Part shown: in pieces, positions 6,712 through 14,638 of the stretch
Position numbering within the stretch: the first letter of the stretch is position 1
Layout: each line of letters begins with the position of its first letter
Source of the DNA: an uncultured Pirellulaceae bacterium
Lineage (GTDB): Bacteria > Planctomycetota > Planctomycetia > Pirellulales > Pirellulaceae
NCBI GenBank assembly: GCA_934278005.1
Contig: CAKQWG010000063.1
Location: 1 to 17,446 of the forward strand
DNA: 17,446 nt
Reading direction: 5' to 3'
The notes under the pieces: generated by a model
What the model was told of the DNA's origin: nothing
Database searches by the model: none
The model's input: only the letters and a program-made list of their open reading frames with translations
Made by a program: the position numbers and the translations under genes

Positions 6712-7983
6712 CTACTCTGGGATGGTCTCCAACCGCAACAAGTCGTCGGCCGTTTCCCTGCGCCGAATTTGCTTTAGCTGGCCATCTTCGATCAACACTT
6801 CGGGGACGCGATACTTGCTGTTGTAATTGCTGGCCATCGCGTAGCCATAGGCTCCGGCCACCTCTAGGATTAGGTAGTCGCCGACGGCGGCAGAGGGCAA
6901 TCTGCGGCGCGCCACAAAGCCACCCTCCTCCTGCGTGAAGATGTCGCCCGACTCACACAGCGGTCCGCCAACCACAACATCTTGCTCTAACTCAGTAGTG
7001 TGGCCATCGCGACGAGCGATCGAGATCGGATGGTACGCGCCATACAAAATGGGCCGCGCTAAATCATTGAATCCCGCATCGAGCAGATAGTAAGTGTTCT
7101 CGCCCATGCTTTTAATAGCGCGGATCTCAGCAATCAAATAACCGCTCTCGGCCACTAAGTAGCGACCAGGTTCAATCTCCAGCTCAATTGCGTGGCCAAA
7201 TTCGCATTGCAAACGCTGACGGGTCGCATCCCATAACTGGTAGTACTGCGCGATATCGATGTAGCTCTGGTCCGCTTTGTAAGGGATTGGTAAGCCTCCT
7301 CCGGCGCTGATGGTCTTGACAGTCCGCCCGACGGACAGGCAAGCCTGCTCCATGGCTCCGCACACTTGCGCCAAATGTTCAAAGTCGGTGCCGCTGCCGA
7401 TATGCATGTGCATCCCAGTGACCACCAAATTATTGCGGTCGGCCCGAATCAAGCACTCGTCGATGTCCGTGTGCCAAATGCCGTGCTTGGACTGCGAACC
7501 GCCGGTATTGGTCTTCTGACTGTGGCCGTGCCCAAATCCTGGATTGATGCGCAGTGCGATGCTTCGGCCCGGGGCTACAGCACCCAATTGATCGATCATA
7601 TCTGGCGAACCGATATTCACCGGGATGTCATGCTGGACAACCAAATCCAGCGCCTGGTGGTCAAAAACATCGGCCGTATAGACGATCTCGGAGGGGTGTG
7701 AACCGGTGGCATAACCGGCGCGTAGGGCTCGCTCAATTTCGCCCGCGCTGACTGCGTCCACCACTACACCGCTGCGGCGCATACGATCGAGGATCGCGAT
7801 GTTCGACAGGGCCTTCTGCGCATAGCGGACTGCGTCGAAGTCCTTTAAGTCGGCGATGCGCTGTGCGATCGATCCCCAATCGTAGACATAGCAAGGAGTT
7901 CCAAACCGTTCGGCGATTTCAGAGATCGCAAAACCTGCAATCTCATTGCGGATAGTTGAGAAGGAGCGGACGGTGGGCGGCAT
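6712..7983 (-). CDS. lysA: Diaminopimelate decarboxylase
   Basis: Catalyses PLP-dependent decarboxylation of meso-diaminopimelate to L-lysine, the last step of lysine synthesis, in the cytoplasm. Counting from the upstream ATG at 8019, the PLP lysine is Lys69 in RYAQKALSN. Other landmarks are HIGSGT (206-211), GGGLPIPY (240-247), EPGRYLVAESG (283-293), CESGD (355-359) and AYGYAMASNYNS at the end of the beta-barrel domain. I prefer the start at 7983 (MPPTVRSF): it has AGGA seven bases upstream and gives 423 residues, close to the ~420 of E. coli LysA. The ATG at 8019 has no ribosome site. The block NPGFGHGHSQKTNTGG...SKHGIW is typical of the gammaproteobacterial type. It follows the rhomboid gene closely and is probably cotranscribed. 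Confidence 0.95.
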   Translation of the reverse strand: MPPTVRSFSTIRNEIAGFAISEIAERFGTPCYVYDWGSIAQRIADLKDFDAVRYAQKALSNIAILDRMRRSGVVVDAVSAGEIERALRAGYATGSHPSEIVYTADVFDHQALDLVVQHDIPVNIGSPDMIDQLGAVAPGRSIALRINPGFGHGHSQKTNTGGSQSKHGIWHTDIDECLIRADRNNLVVTGMHMHIGSGTDFEHLAQVCGAMEQACLSVGRTVKTISAGGGLPIPYKADQSYIDIAQYYQLWDATRQRLQCEFGHAIELEIEPGRYLVAESGYLIAEIRAIKSMGENTYYLLDAGFNDLARPILYGAYHPISIARRDGHTTELEQDVVVGGPLCESGDIFTQEEGGFVARRRLPSAAVGDYLILEVAGAYGYAMASNYNSKYRVPEVLIEDGQLKQIRRRETADDLLRLETIPE

Positions 7984-8049
7984 AGGTTTGTCCTGCTGGA
8001 GGGGCAGCGTTCCCCTCATAGAGCTAAAGATGAAGACAGGTTGGTCAAG

Positions 8050-8946
8050 CTAGAGCTGTTTACGTTTTTCACGTATCTCGCGGCTATAACGTTCCAAGAA
8101 GCGGCGCTCGCCAGCGGTCAGGCTGTCGGCGCCTTCGCGGTGAATTTTCTCTAAAATGCGATCGGATTCCGCTTCATCCTTGGTGGGAGAAGGCGCTGCG
8201 GCTGAGCTGTGTGGGGCTACCGGGCCTTCGCGGTGTATTTTCAATCCACGCCGATGCTGCTTGACGCGTGTCTGCATACCTGACAGCCAGTCCGCTGAGC
8301 CGGAGAAATTCCATTTGCCGAAGAAATAGGCAGTGGCAAAGGCTGCTCCGACTAAGTGTACATCGGTGGCTACCAGGGTGCTGCTGGAGAACACATTGGT
8401 GACGATGATGATTACCCCAAGCAACCAGGCTTTTACCGGAATCGCTCCATAGAGATACAGCGTAGCCTGCGGAAACGAATAGACAAAAAGCATGGCGACC
8501 GCGGTAACGGCCCCGGAGGCTCCCAGCACGGCAGCCGGGGCAGCGCCCTGACCAAGTCGCAGCAGCGCCCACACGAGTCCACAGACTACGATGGTGGCCA
8601 TGTAGAAGCGAAAAAACTCCCACTTGCCATACTTATCCTCCACGTTCCGCCCCAAGAAATAGAGCGTTAACATGTTGAATAAAATATGGAAGATGGATCG
8701 CGGATCATGAGCAAAACCGTAGCTGACAAAACGATACCACTGCAACGGGTGATACAGCGAATCGGAATGCAGGGCCAGCAGATCCATTAGCCCCCAACCA
8801 TCCAAGGCGCGCCTGAAGAACAGGAAATTCGCCAAATACACCGCCGCATTGACCAATATCAACAATGTGACCATCGAGCGATTGTCCCAAGGCCGCAGCG
8901 GACGCAGCTCGTCCCCCTGGTAATAGTCTCGGTCGTAAATTCCCAT
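8050..8946 (-). CDS. Rhomboid-family intramembrane serine protease with DUF6576-like tail
   Basis: A 298-residue membrane protein. The N-terminal ~210 residues hold about six hydrophobic helices with rhomboid landmarks: HILFNMLTLYFLG (87-99), the catalytic serine in GASG (Ser144) and the catalytic histidine in DVHLVGAAFATAYF (His197). Rhomboids cut transmembrane substrates inside the membrane; the substrate here is unknown. A basic linker (about 220-260) leads to the tail DRILEKIHREGADSLTAGERRFLERYS (split here only for description: core 262-288), which resembles DUF6576, a short helical motif found on bacterial rhomboids. AAGGT lies nine bases before the ATG. lysA begins 30-65 bp downstream, suggesting an operon; a functional link is not obvious. 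Confidence 0.9.
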   Translation of the reverse strand: MGIYDRDYYQGDELRPLRPWDNRSMVTLLILVNAAVYLANFLFFRRALDGWGLMDLLALHSDSLYHPLQWYRFVSYGFAHDPRSIFHILFNMLTLYFLGRNVEDKYGKWEFFRFYMATIVVCGLVWALLRLGQGAAPAAVLGASGAVTAVAMLFVYSFPQATLYLYGAIPVKAWLLGVIIIVTNVFSSSTLVATDVHLVGAAFATAYFFGKWNFSGSADWLSGMQTRVKQHRRGLKIHREGPVAPHSSAAAPSPTKDEAESDRILEKIHREGADSLTAGERRFLERYSREIREKRKQL

Positions 8947-8981
8947 CCGTTGTTACCTTGATTCGCCTCGGGCGGAATTGC

Positions 8982-8994
8982 AAAAATTTTTTTT
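8982..8994. other. A5T8 tract upstream of the rhomboid gene
   Basis: AAAAATTTTTTTT lies about 36 bp before the rhomboid start, in an otherwise GC-richer spacer. It may act as a bent or promoter-enhancing A-tract. It is too far from the hairpin at 9044-9074 to be a standard terminator tail. Confidence 0.25.
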
Positions 8995-9043
8995 GATGCG
9001 GGAGCTAGGAGGTAAGTCGGATAGCGATTTTCATGCCGGAATC

Positions 9044-9074
9044 CCCAAACGGGGCTTTGCGTCGGCCCCGATTT
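9044..9074 (-). terminator. GC-rich hairpin(s) downstream of the DUF4340 gene
   Basis: CCCC-AAA-CGGGG and the overlapping GGGGC-TTTGCGTCG-GCCCC offer two mutually exclusive stems between the DUF4340 stop and the rhomboid start. No U-run follows on the minus strand, so termination is only a possibility. Confidence 0.25.
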
Positions 9075-9103
9075 AGTCAATTCCTTAAGTTTGCAGCGGC
9101 ATT

Positions 9104-9161
9104 GCGGCACAACAACGCGGCCGCACAACAACGCGGCATAACAACGCGGCCGCACAACAAC
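9104..9161. repeat. 29-bp tandem repeat, two units
   Basis: Units 9104-9132 and 9133-9161 are identical at 28 of 29 positions (one C/T difference). Each unit itself contains two ACAAC-type sub-units separated by GCGGCCGC. The repeat lies 24 bp past the DUF4340 stop codon. Partial sub-units continue on the high-coordinate side. Confidence 0.8.
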
Positions 9162-9184
9162 GACGCTGCACAATGCCGAAACGG

Positions 9185-11428
9185 CTACTGGCCCTGAAAG
9201 CCGGGTGGCAGTTGGAAGCCCTCAGGCAAATTCATTCCGCTACTTTCGCTGGCCGGTGCGGACTCGGGCGTGGCCGGACCAATCAACTCGTCGCGTGAAA
9301 CCTTGAGCTTCTTATAGACTTCATCGCTAACGACATAATACCAATCGGCGAAGCGGGCGTTGAGCTCTTGCACGCGTTTGCGGGCGGACTCCATCTTTTC
9401 CTTACGGGCATCGATCTTGCGTTGGTTTTCTTTGGCGATTTGCTCGCGCACAAACTCCAATTCCTCTTGCAGTTCTTCATCGCTCTTGGCGGGCTCTTCT
9501 GCTGCGGGCTCTTCTGCTGCGGGCTCTTCTGCTGCAGGCTCTTCTGCTGCGGGCTCTTCTGCTGAGCTCGAAGCGCTAGGTGTGGCCTTGGCCGCCTGCT
9601 CGGGCTCAGCGGCCGCTTGGGCTGCTGCCTCGGCGTCGGCCTGTGCGTCTACGTCTGCGTCTACCTCCGCGTCTGCCTTGGCGGGCTGCGCATCTGCGCT
9701 CTCAGCCGGTGGCTCGTCGCCAGTTGCCGCGTCGTCTGCAGGGTCAGCTTGAAAGGCTACCGGATAAACTCGCATGCGGCCCAGCGGCGCGCTATCTGGC
9801 TTGGCTTCTGCAGCGTCGTCCGCTGCCGACGGCTCAGGCGAGTCGTCTTCGGGCGCTGGGCTGTCGGCTGGCGTTTCGTTCGCCTGGGGCTCGGCCGCGG
9901 GCGGCTCACTAGGTTCATCGGCGTTTTGCTTTTCCGTCGCTGGCTCGGGCTGCCGCTCAGTGGCATCGGCTTCGGCTTCGGCTTCGGCTTCGGCATCGGC
10001 TTCGGCTTCGGCTTCGGCATCGGCTTCGGCTTCGGCTTTGGCATCGGCTTTGTCGCCGGATGCTTTGTCGCTAGAGCTCGCTGGCTCAGCCGCATCGGCC
10101 TTGCCTGCATCGTCTGAGGGAGCTTCATTCGCAGGCGCAGGCGCGGCTTCTGCTGGCGGAGCAGCTGGCGGGCTGCTCTCCGCTGCTTGAGCCTGTTTGC
10201 GAGCAAGCATATCGGCTACGGTTTCCGGCAGCGGCTCTAAATCGGGGGGGGGAAACTTGGATTCGTCCAAAACGGCCGAGACGAGTAGATAACGGCGCAG
10301 GCCGCTCGATTCCTCGCCGTCCTCAGATACCGCGCTGCTTAGATTGGCTACAGACTCGCCAAACCGCAATAGGTATTTTACGCCGGCAGCGGTGCCCACA
10401 AGCGTTTCACCGCCGGTGGCAAAGATCTCGGTGCCGTCGGGGCCCTCTTGAGGAATGAACCCCTGAGATAGCAAGCTCTGCAACGATTCCTTATTTTCCA
10501 TCAACGATTTGTCGGCTTTCAAGTCGGCGGCCAGCCCCGTAGGCTTGCGGCGCACGTTGACGATCTGCAAATCCTGCACGGCATTGCGCAGATCGTTTAA
10601 GACTTTGTCTTGAAGCTTTTCATCCTCACCCAGCTCGACTTCCACTGCCTTGCCTTGCTCGTAGCTAATCATGCGGTCCAGCGACCAAGCGTTCTTGGCG
10701 GAATCGAATGTCAAGTCAGCGTCAAAATTGCGGCTCATGCCGTAGCCGTTTTGAGTCGGCAAGATGGCGTAATCTCGCAGGTCGATACTGGCGATATCGA
10801 ATCCGCGAACCTCGAGAAGTTGTTGATTGATCCATTTCTGAAAGTCGGTTGTGAACGGGGTGGTATCTAGTTCAACCACGTACGTAGCGTCCTCAGTCGG
10901 CACGCGGACGTAACGTTGTCCCTCGGCACCTTCAACCTCTTTGCCAATCACCAGCTCAGCCAAGACAGAATTGGAGTCGCTTTTAACGCGGACCAGCATT
11001 CCCACGCCCGACTCTCCCACGCTCATGCTGTCGTCGTCGGGGTTGACCACGCCGTAGAGCGCGTGATCGCCGCGGTCCAGGCTGACCACGTTCAAGATAG
11101 GCATGCTAATCAAAGGAGTCGTAGCATCGCGGACTTGCTCTGCTGCGTCCGCTGGGTAGTCGTCATAGGATGGCAACTTCCACATGTGGGACGTCTTGTC
11201 TTTGGCGACTTCGAAACGCTCGAGCTGCCCCAACGTTTCGTCGTACTTGACGATTTGGAACGAGGCCGCCTCGGACGGATCTTCGAATTTGGCAAATACA
11301 GGCTGCCCGGTCACTTCGTCTTTAAGTTGACTCTCATTTGTGATGGCGTCGGGACGCGACCACCAGGCCAACCCTAAACAAACGACTGCCACAGCCGCAA
11401 ATAGGGCGGACGTTTTACCTTCGTTCAC
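9185..11428 (-). CDS. DUF4340 protein with a long acidic/Ala-rich insertion
   Basis: About 747 residues from the GTG at 11428, which has GAGGAG seven bases upstream; an ATG at 11449 lacks a ribosome site. A single N-terminal membrane helix (ALFAAVAVVCLGLAWW) anchors it, with the bulk probably periplasmic. Residues ~40-410 fit the DUF4340 family, which accompanies Gld-type ABC-2 systems. Residues ~415-655 are almost only Ala, Glu, Asp, Pro, Ser and Lys and are probably disordered; they include an EA/DA run and five EEPAA units. A charged helix (~655-695) and a conserved-looking end, RFADWYYVVSDEVYKKLKVSRDELI, follow, so the insertion appears to separate two parts of one domain. The start is 70 bp after the GldFG stop, which suggests an operon. 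The molecular role of DUF4340 is not known to me. Confidence 0.85.
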   Translation of the reverse strand: MNEGKTSALFAAVAVVCLGLAWWSRPDAITNESQLKDEVTGQPVFAKFEDPSEAASFQIVKYDETLGQLERFEVAKDKTSHMWKLPSYDDYPADAAEQVRDATTPLISMPILNVVSLDRGDHALYGVVNPDDDSMSVGESGVGMLVRVKSDSNSVLAELVIGKEVEGAEGQRYVRVPTEDATYVVELDTTPFTTDFQKWINQQLLEVRGFDIASIDLRDYAILPTQNGYGMSRNFDADLTFDSAKNAWSLDRMISYEQGKAVEVELGEDEKLQDKVLNDLRNAVQDLQIVNVRRKPTGLAADLKADKSLMENKESLQSLLSQGFIPQEGPDGTEIFATGGETLVGTAAGVKYLLRFGESVANLSSAVSEDGEESSGLRRYLLVSAVLDESKFPPPDLEPLPETVADMLARKQAQAAESSPPAAPPAEAAPAPANEAPSDDAGKADAAEPASSSDKASGDKADAKAEAEADAEAEAEADAEAEAEAEADATERQPEPATEKQNADEPSEPPAAEPQANETPADSPAPEDDSPEPSAADDAAEAKPDSAPLGRMRVYPVAFQADPADDAATGDEPPAESADAQPAKADAEVDADVDAQADAEAAAQAAAEPEQAAKATPSASSSAEEPAAEEPAAEEPAAEEPAAEEPAKSDEELQEELEFVREQIAKENQRKIDARKEKMESARKRVQELNARFADWYYVVSDEVYKKLKVSRDELIGPATPESAPASESSGMNLPEGFQLPPGFQGQ
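9491..9565. repeat. Coding minisatellite, five 15-bp units
   Basis: Five exact-length units of GGGCTCTTCTGCTGC, with one variant base in two of them, encode EEPAA repeats in the DUF4340 protein. The near-identity at DNA level points to recent slippage or unequal exchange rather than selection on protein sequence alone. Confidence 0.9.
9964..10050. repeat. Coding hexamer repeat (TCGGCT/TCGGCA)
   Basis: A run of TCGGCT and TCGGCA hexamers encodes alternating Ala-Glu/Ala-Asp dipeptides in the DUF4340 protein. It grades into variant copies at both ends. Confidence 0.85.
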
Positions 11429-11497
11429 AATGGAACTCCTCAAGATCATCGAACAGATTTGTGTAGTATTTAAGTAGCTGGGTCGAGCGTAAGCTGG

Positions 11498-14400
11498 TTA
11501 CTTCAAGCGACTCTTAGAGATGCCTTCGCGTTCGCGAACGCGACGAGTCACGAACACAGCCGCTCCGACCAACAGCGGTGGGATGGGAGGCAAAAATATG
11601 GCCAGCATCTTGTAACGACTCTGCAATTCGAGAACCTTAGCTTCGGCCGCGCGGCGACTGTCCTGGATTTGTGCATCGCGCTCGGTCTCCATCTTCTCGC
11701 GGCGAATGGCCAGCTTGCGTTCTAGCGCAGCGGTTTGGACTTGAAGCTGTTGCATCAATCCAATCAGCTCTTGCTGCTTGCCGGCATCTTGGGCACCTTC
11801 ACGCTGCATACGCTCTACTTTCTCGCGGAATTTAGCGACGGACTTTTGGTTTTCCTCCTCCGCTTCCTGCAGCGCCATATTGAAGCTGGTTTGGTAGTCC
11901 TTTTGCTTTTGCGACTCCTCCAAGCGATAGACGTCCGCTTGGTCTTCGAACAAGCTCAGCGTAACGTGCTTTGGCTCGTGACTGCGAATGGTGGGATACT
12001 TGATCTCTCCTGCCAAGACATCGACCACGTTTAACACGAAGGTGATATTCTGCACGCGCAGATCCAACTCTTCGAACTGCTCCGGTCGCTTGCGGTTCTC
12101 GCTGAAAAACGGGTGCATGTAATCCACGTCTGCCACGTACACCGCCTTGATCGGTCGCGTCTGAGGTGCCGCATCAGCCTCCTCATCAGCAACGGCATCA
12201 GCCTCCTCATCAGCATCGGCAGCTTTAGCATCGGCAGCCTTAGCATCGGCAGCCTTAGCATCGGCCGAGCCCGCAGCTTCAGCCGCCGGCGTCTTGGCAG
12301 CATCTGTCGCAGCGATGCCTTCGATCAACACCGCTAGCGTTTGCCGGCCCGTGGGTGGCCCTTGCAGCACCTGCAGCTGTGCGGTCGATGGATTGCCGGT
12401 GCGCATTTGATTTTGTAGTTCAGTAAACCCAATTCGTCCCGAATTATCGCGCGTGGTGACCAGTTCGGTTATCGCCAGGTCATCGCGGTTGGGTTCCTTT
12501 TCGACTGCACCGGCGTACAGGAACATCAACTCGCGCAAGCCTTTCGTGATGGGGCTCTTGTTGCTCAAGTAATCCTCGCCCTCTTGGGTACCCGGTAGAA
12601 TGAATAACCACTCGTCATTGGCGTTGGTTAGATACTCAAGTTTGGGGTGGGGATTGTACTGCTGCCAAACGATGTCCGGATTGATGCCACTCATGCTCGA
12701 CTGCATTGGGATGCTTAAACCGAGCACCTTCCACAGCGCCTGCATATCCCCCTTGGGCTCCGGTGGACCGCCGCCGCCGAGCATTGGGTTGCTTTGCGCC
12801 TGCTTGGGTTCGCCCGTTGCGGGGATACCCTGATAGACGGCCGGCATTGGATCTTCGAAGATCGCCGTCGGCACGCCCGCCCGCACCACCTCTACCACAT
12901 TGGTCAACTGTTGCGGGTTGAGCGACGAAGGCTGCACGACGAACAGCACGTCGTACTGCGTGGTAGAAATCGGCGAGCTCGGATCGACGGCTTCCACTTC
13001 ATACTGCTTTTCTAGCTCCTCGACGATGGGCTGTTTGGGGATCTGCTGAAAGCCGCCACCGGCCATCGAAAAGCCGCCCATGAAATTGGCGTCCGTGTTG
13101 ACAATGCCCAACTTGGCTCGCTTCGGCTGGGCCACGGTATTGATGGAACGCACCAGTTCATATTCAACCGGGATGCCGCTTTCGAAAAATGGAATGACCA
13201 CTTTGGAAAGTCCGCTGCGGACGGCCGCACCAAGCAATACCTCTTGGTCTTTGAACGCTCCGCGCTCGCGGACTCGGACAACCTGCGGGACGATGCCGTA
13301 CTGCTTCTTAGCTCGCAGAGCCTCTTCGCCGGAAGGTTCGATGTTGTCGTTGATCTGCACCTGCAGCTTGACCCGCTGACTGGCAGCCATCGCTTCAAAC
13401 TCTTTGAGTAGCGTAACTAAATCGTAACGCGTCTTGGCGTACTGCTCAGGGACGTCTGCCGAGATGTAGGCGTCGATAACGATAGGACGCTCGGGAGCGA
13501 GTTGTCGAATGATCCGGGCCGTGGTAGGGCTGAGCGAACTGACTTGGCCCTCGGTGGCATCGTAACGCAAAAAGTCGTTGTTCTTGAGAAAATAGCTGAG
13601 CGAAAACACGACGACGACTAAAGCGATAATGCGTCCCAGGTAATGCAGAAACTTAACATTCCCGTCTTTACCGCCGCTCCAGTGCCGACGTCCGATGAGC
13701 ACCATGCAGAAGTACAGGCCTAGCGACAGTACTAGAGTGAAGAAGGCGATCGGCGCAATGCTAATGACGCCCCGTCCAAAATTATCGAATTGGTGCTGAA
13801 TGCTAAAATTCTCCACCATTCGCGCGTAGCCTCGCTGCCGCACGATGACATCCGCCATCGAGGCAAACACTAGGGGCGCATTGAAGAGGGCGCCCAAGAT
13901 AAAGCCAACGGTCAAATTGTGAGTCAGGAACGACGCGGTCATACCGATCGCCAGCATTGCCAGACCAATGAACCAGTAGCCGAAATAGTTGGCAAAGAAC
14001 AACCCCGTATCGACTTGTCCCTTTGACAAAAACAACAGTACTAAGAAGGTGGAGATCTGGGAAAACACCAAAGAGACCGTGTAGATCGACGCCGCCGAGA
14101 GATACTTGCCGATGACGATATCGAAGTCGTCGGCGGGCAGCGTCAACAGCAACTCGTCGGTACCCTGCCGCTTCTCATCCGCCCAAATGCTCATGGTGAT
14201 GGCGGGAATAAAGAACAACATGATGATCGGGAACCAGAAGTTCAACTGATCGAGTGTGGCCAGATTGGAGTTAAAAAACTCGTGGGGCCAAAATGCCGCC
14301 ATCGAAGTCAACAACACAAACAGGCACAGAAAGACGTAACCCGTTGGGTTAGCAAAGTAGCCCAAAAAGTTCCTCTTGAGCACCGCGTACGTGGCTCGTT

Positions 14401-14512
14401 TGCCTTTGGCTAAGGCGCTGATGAGCAGGAAGGCGATCAGTCCGATGACTAAGTCGATCGCAAGCAATTTGAGCAGTGGGGCGATGTAGCTAATCAGTTC
14501 AGCAGCAAACAT
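11498..14512 (-). CDS. GldF-GldG fusion: ABC-2 permease plus GldG/ABC_transp_aux domain
   Basis: A 1004-residue membrane protein joining two subunits that are separate in Bacteroidetes gliding systems. Residues ~1-310 are an ABC-2 type permease with several hydrophobic helices and the typical MSIWADEKRQGTDELLLTLP coupling region (107-126). Residues ~313-735 resemble GldG/ABC_transp_aux (YDATEGQVSSLSPTTARII, then AYISADVPEQY). An Ala/Asp/Glu-rich linker (737-783) follows, then a short folded stretch, a long charged coiled coil (~860-967) and a C-terminal helix (MLAIFLPPIPPLLVGAAVFV) with a basic tail. The ATPase gene is 126 bp upstream and the DUF4340 gene immediately downstream. Transported substrate unknown; a link to gliding is not established in planctomycetes. 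No clear ribosome site. Confidence 0.9.
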   Translation of the reverse strand: MFAAELISYIAPLLKLLAIDLVIGLIAFLLISALAKGKRATYAVLKRNFLGYFANPTGYVFLCLFVLLTSMAAFWPHEFFNSNLATLDQLNFWFPIIMLFFIPAITMSIWADEKRQGTDELLLTLPADDFDIVIGKYLSAASIYTVSLVFSQISTFLVLLFLSKGQVDTGLFFANYFGYWFIGLAMLAIGMTASFLTHNLTVGFILGALFNAPLVFASMADVIVRQRGYARMVENFSIQHQFDNFGRGVISIAPIAFFTLVLSLGLYFCMVLIGRRHWSGGKDGNVKFLHYLGRIIALVVVVFSLSYFLKNNDFLRYDATEGQVSSLSPTTARIIRQLAPERPIVIDAYISADVPEQYAKTRYDLVTLLKEFEAMAASQRVKLQVQINDNIEPSGEEALRAKKQYGIVPQVVRVRERGAFKDQEVLLGAAVRSGLSKVVIPFFESGIPVEYELVRSINTVAQPKRAKLGIVNTDANFMGGFSMAGGGFQQIPKQPIVEELEKQYEVEAVDPSSPISTTQYDVLFVVQPSSLNPQQLTNVVEVVRAGVPTAIFEDPMPAVYQGIPATGEPKQAQSNPMLGGGGPPEPKGDMQALWKVLGLSIPMQSSMSGINPDIVWQQYNPHPKLEYLTNANDEWLFILPGTQEGEDYLSNKSPITKGLRELMFLYAGAVEKEPNRDDLAITELVTTRDNSGRIGFTELQNQMRTGNPSTAQLQVLQGPPTGRQTLAVLIEGIAATDAAKTPAAEAAGSADAKAADAKAADAKAADADEEADAVADEEADAAPQTRPIKAVYVADVDYMHPFFSENRKRPEQFEELDLRVQNITFVLNVVDVLAGEIKYPTIRSHEPKHVTLSLFEDQADVYRLEESQKQKDYQTSFNMALQEAEEENQKSVAKFREKVERMQREGAQDAGKQQELIGLMQQLQVQTAALERKLAIRREKMETERDAQIQDSRRAAEAKVLELQSRYKMLAIFLPPIPPLLVGAAVFVTRRVREREGISKSRLK
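12171..12265. repeat. Coding minisatellites in the GldFG linker
   Basis: Two 24-bp units (12171-12194 and 12195-12218, one base apart) encode DEEADAVA-type octets. Three 15-bp units (12221-12235, 12236-12250, 12251-12265) encode AKAAD repeats. Together they build the acidic/alanine linker. Confidence 0.85.
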
Positions 14513-14590
14513 AATGACTTCAGTTGAGTTCGATTATCAAAGGGTTCGTGTTTGAATGCGACACAATTTACCAGTCCGGCGCGCTTACAT

Positions 14591-14612
14591 GGGGTGCAGG
14601 GTTAATCACCCC
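14591..14612 (-). terminator. Hairpin in the ATPase-GldFG gap
   Basis: GGGGTG (14591-14596) and CACCCC (14607-14612) pair around a 10-base loop, between the ATPase stop and the GldFG start. No U-run follows. It may reduce read-through or stabilise the upstream message rather than terminate it. Confidence 0.3.
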
Positions 14613-14638
14613 TTGACACACCAAATGGCAACTTGCCG

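Noticed and set aside
9104..9161. Possible CRISPR array (29-bp repeats)
   Set aside because: Units are directly adjacent with no spacers, and no cas genes are nearby.
8859..9173. 104-codon minus-strand frame through the 29-bp tandem repeat
   Set aside because: Its start lies in the tandem repeat and it overlaps the rhomboid start in another frame; the translation looks random.
9360..10190. Several Ser/Ala- or Gly/Phe-rich plus-strand open frames
   Set aside because: Open only because the DUF4340 minisatellites lack stops in every frame; classic low-complexity shadows.
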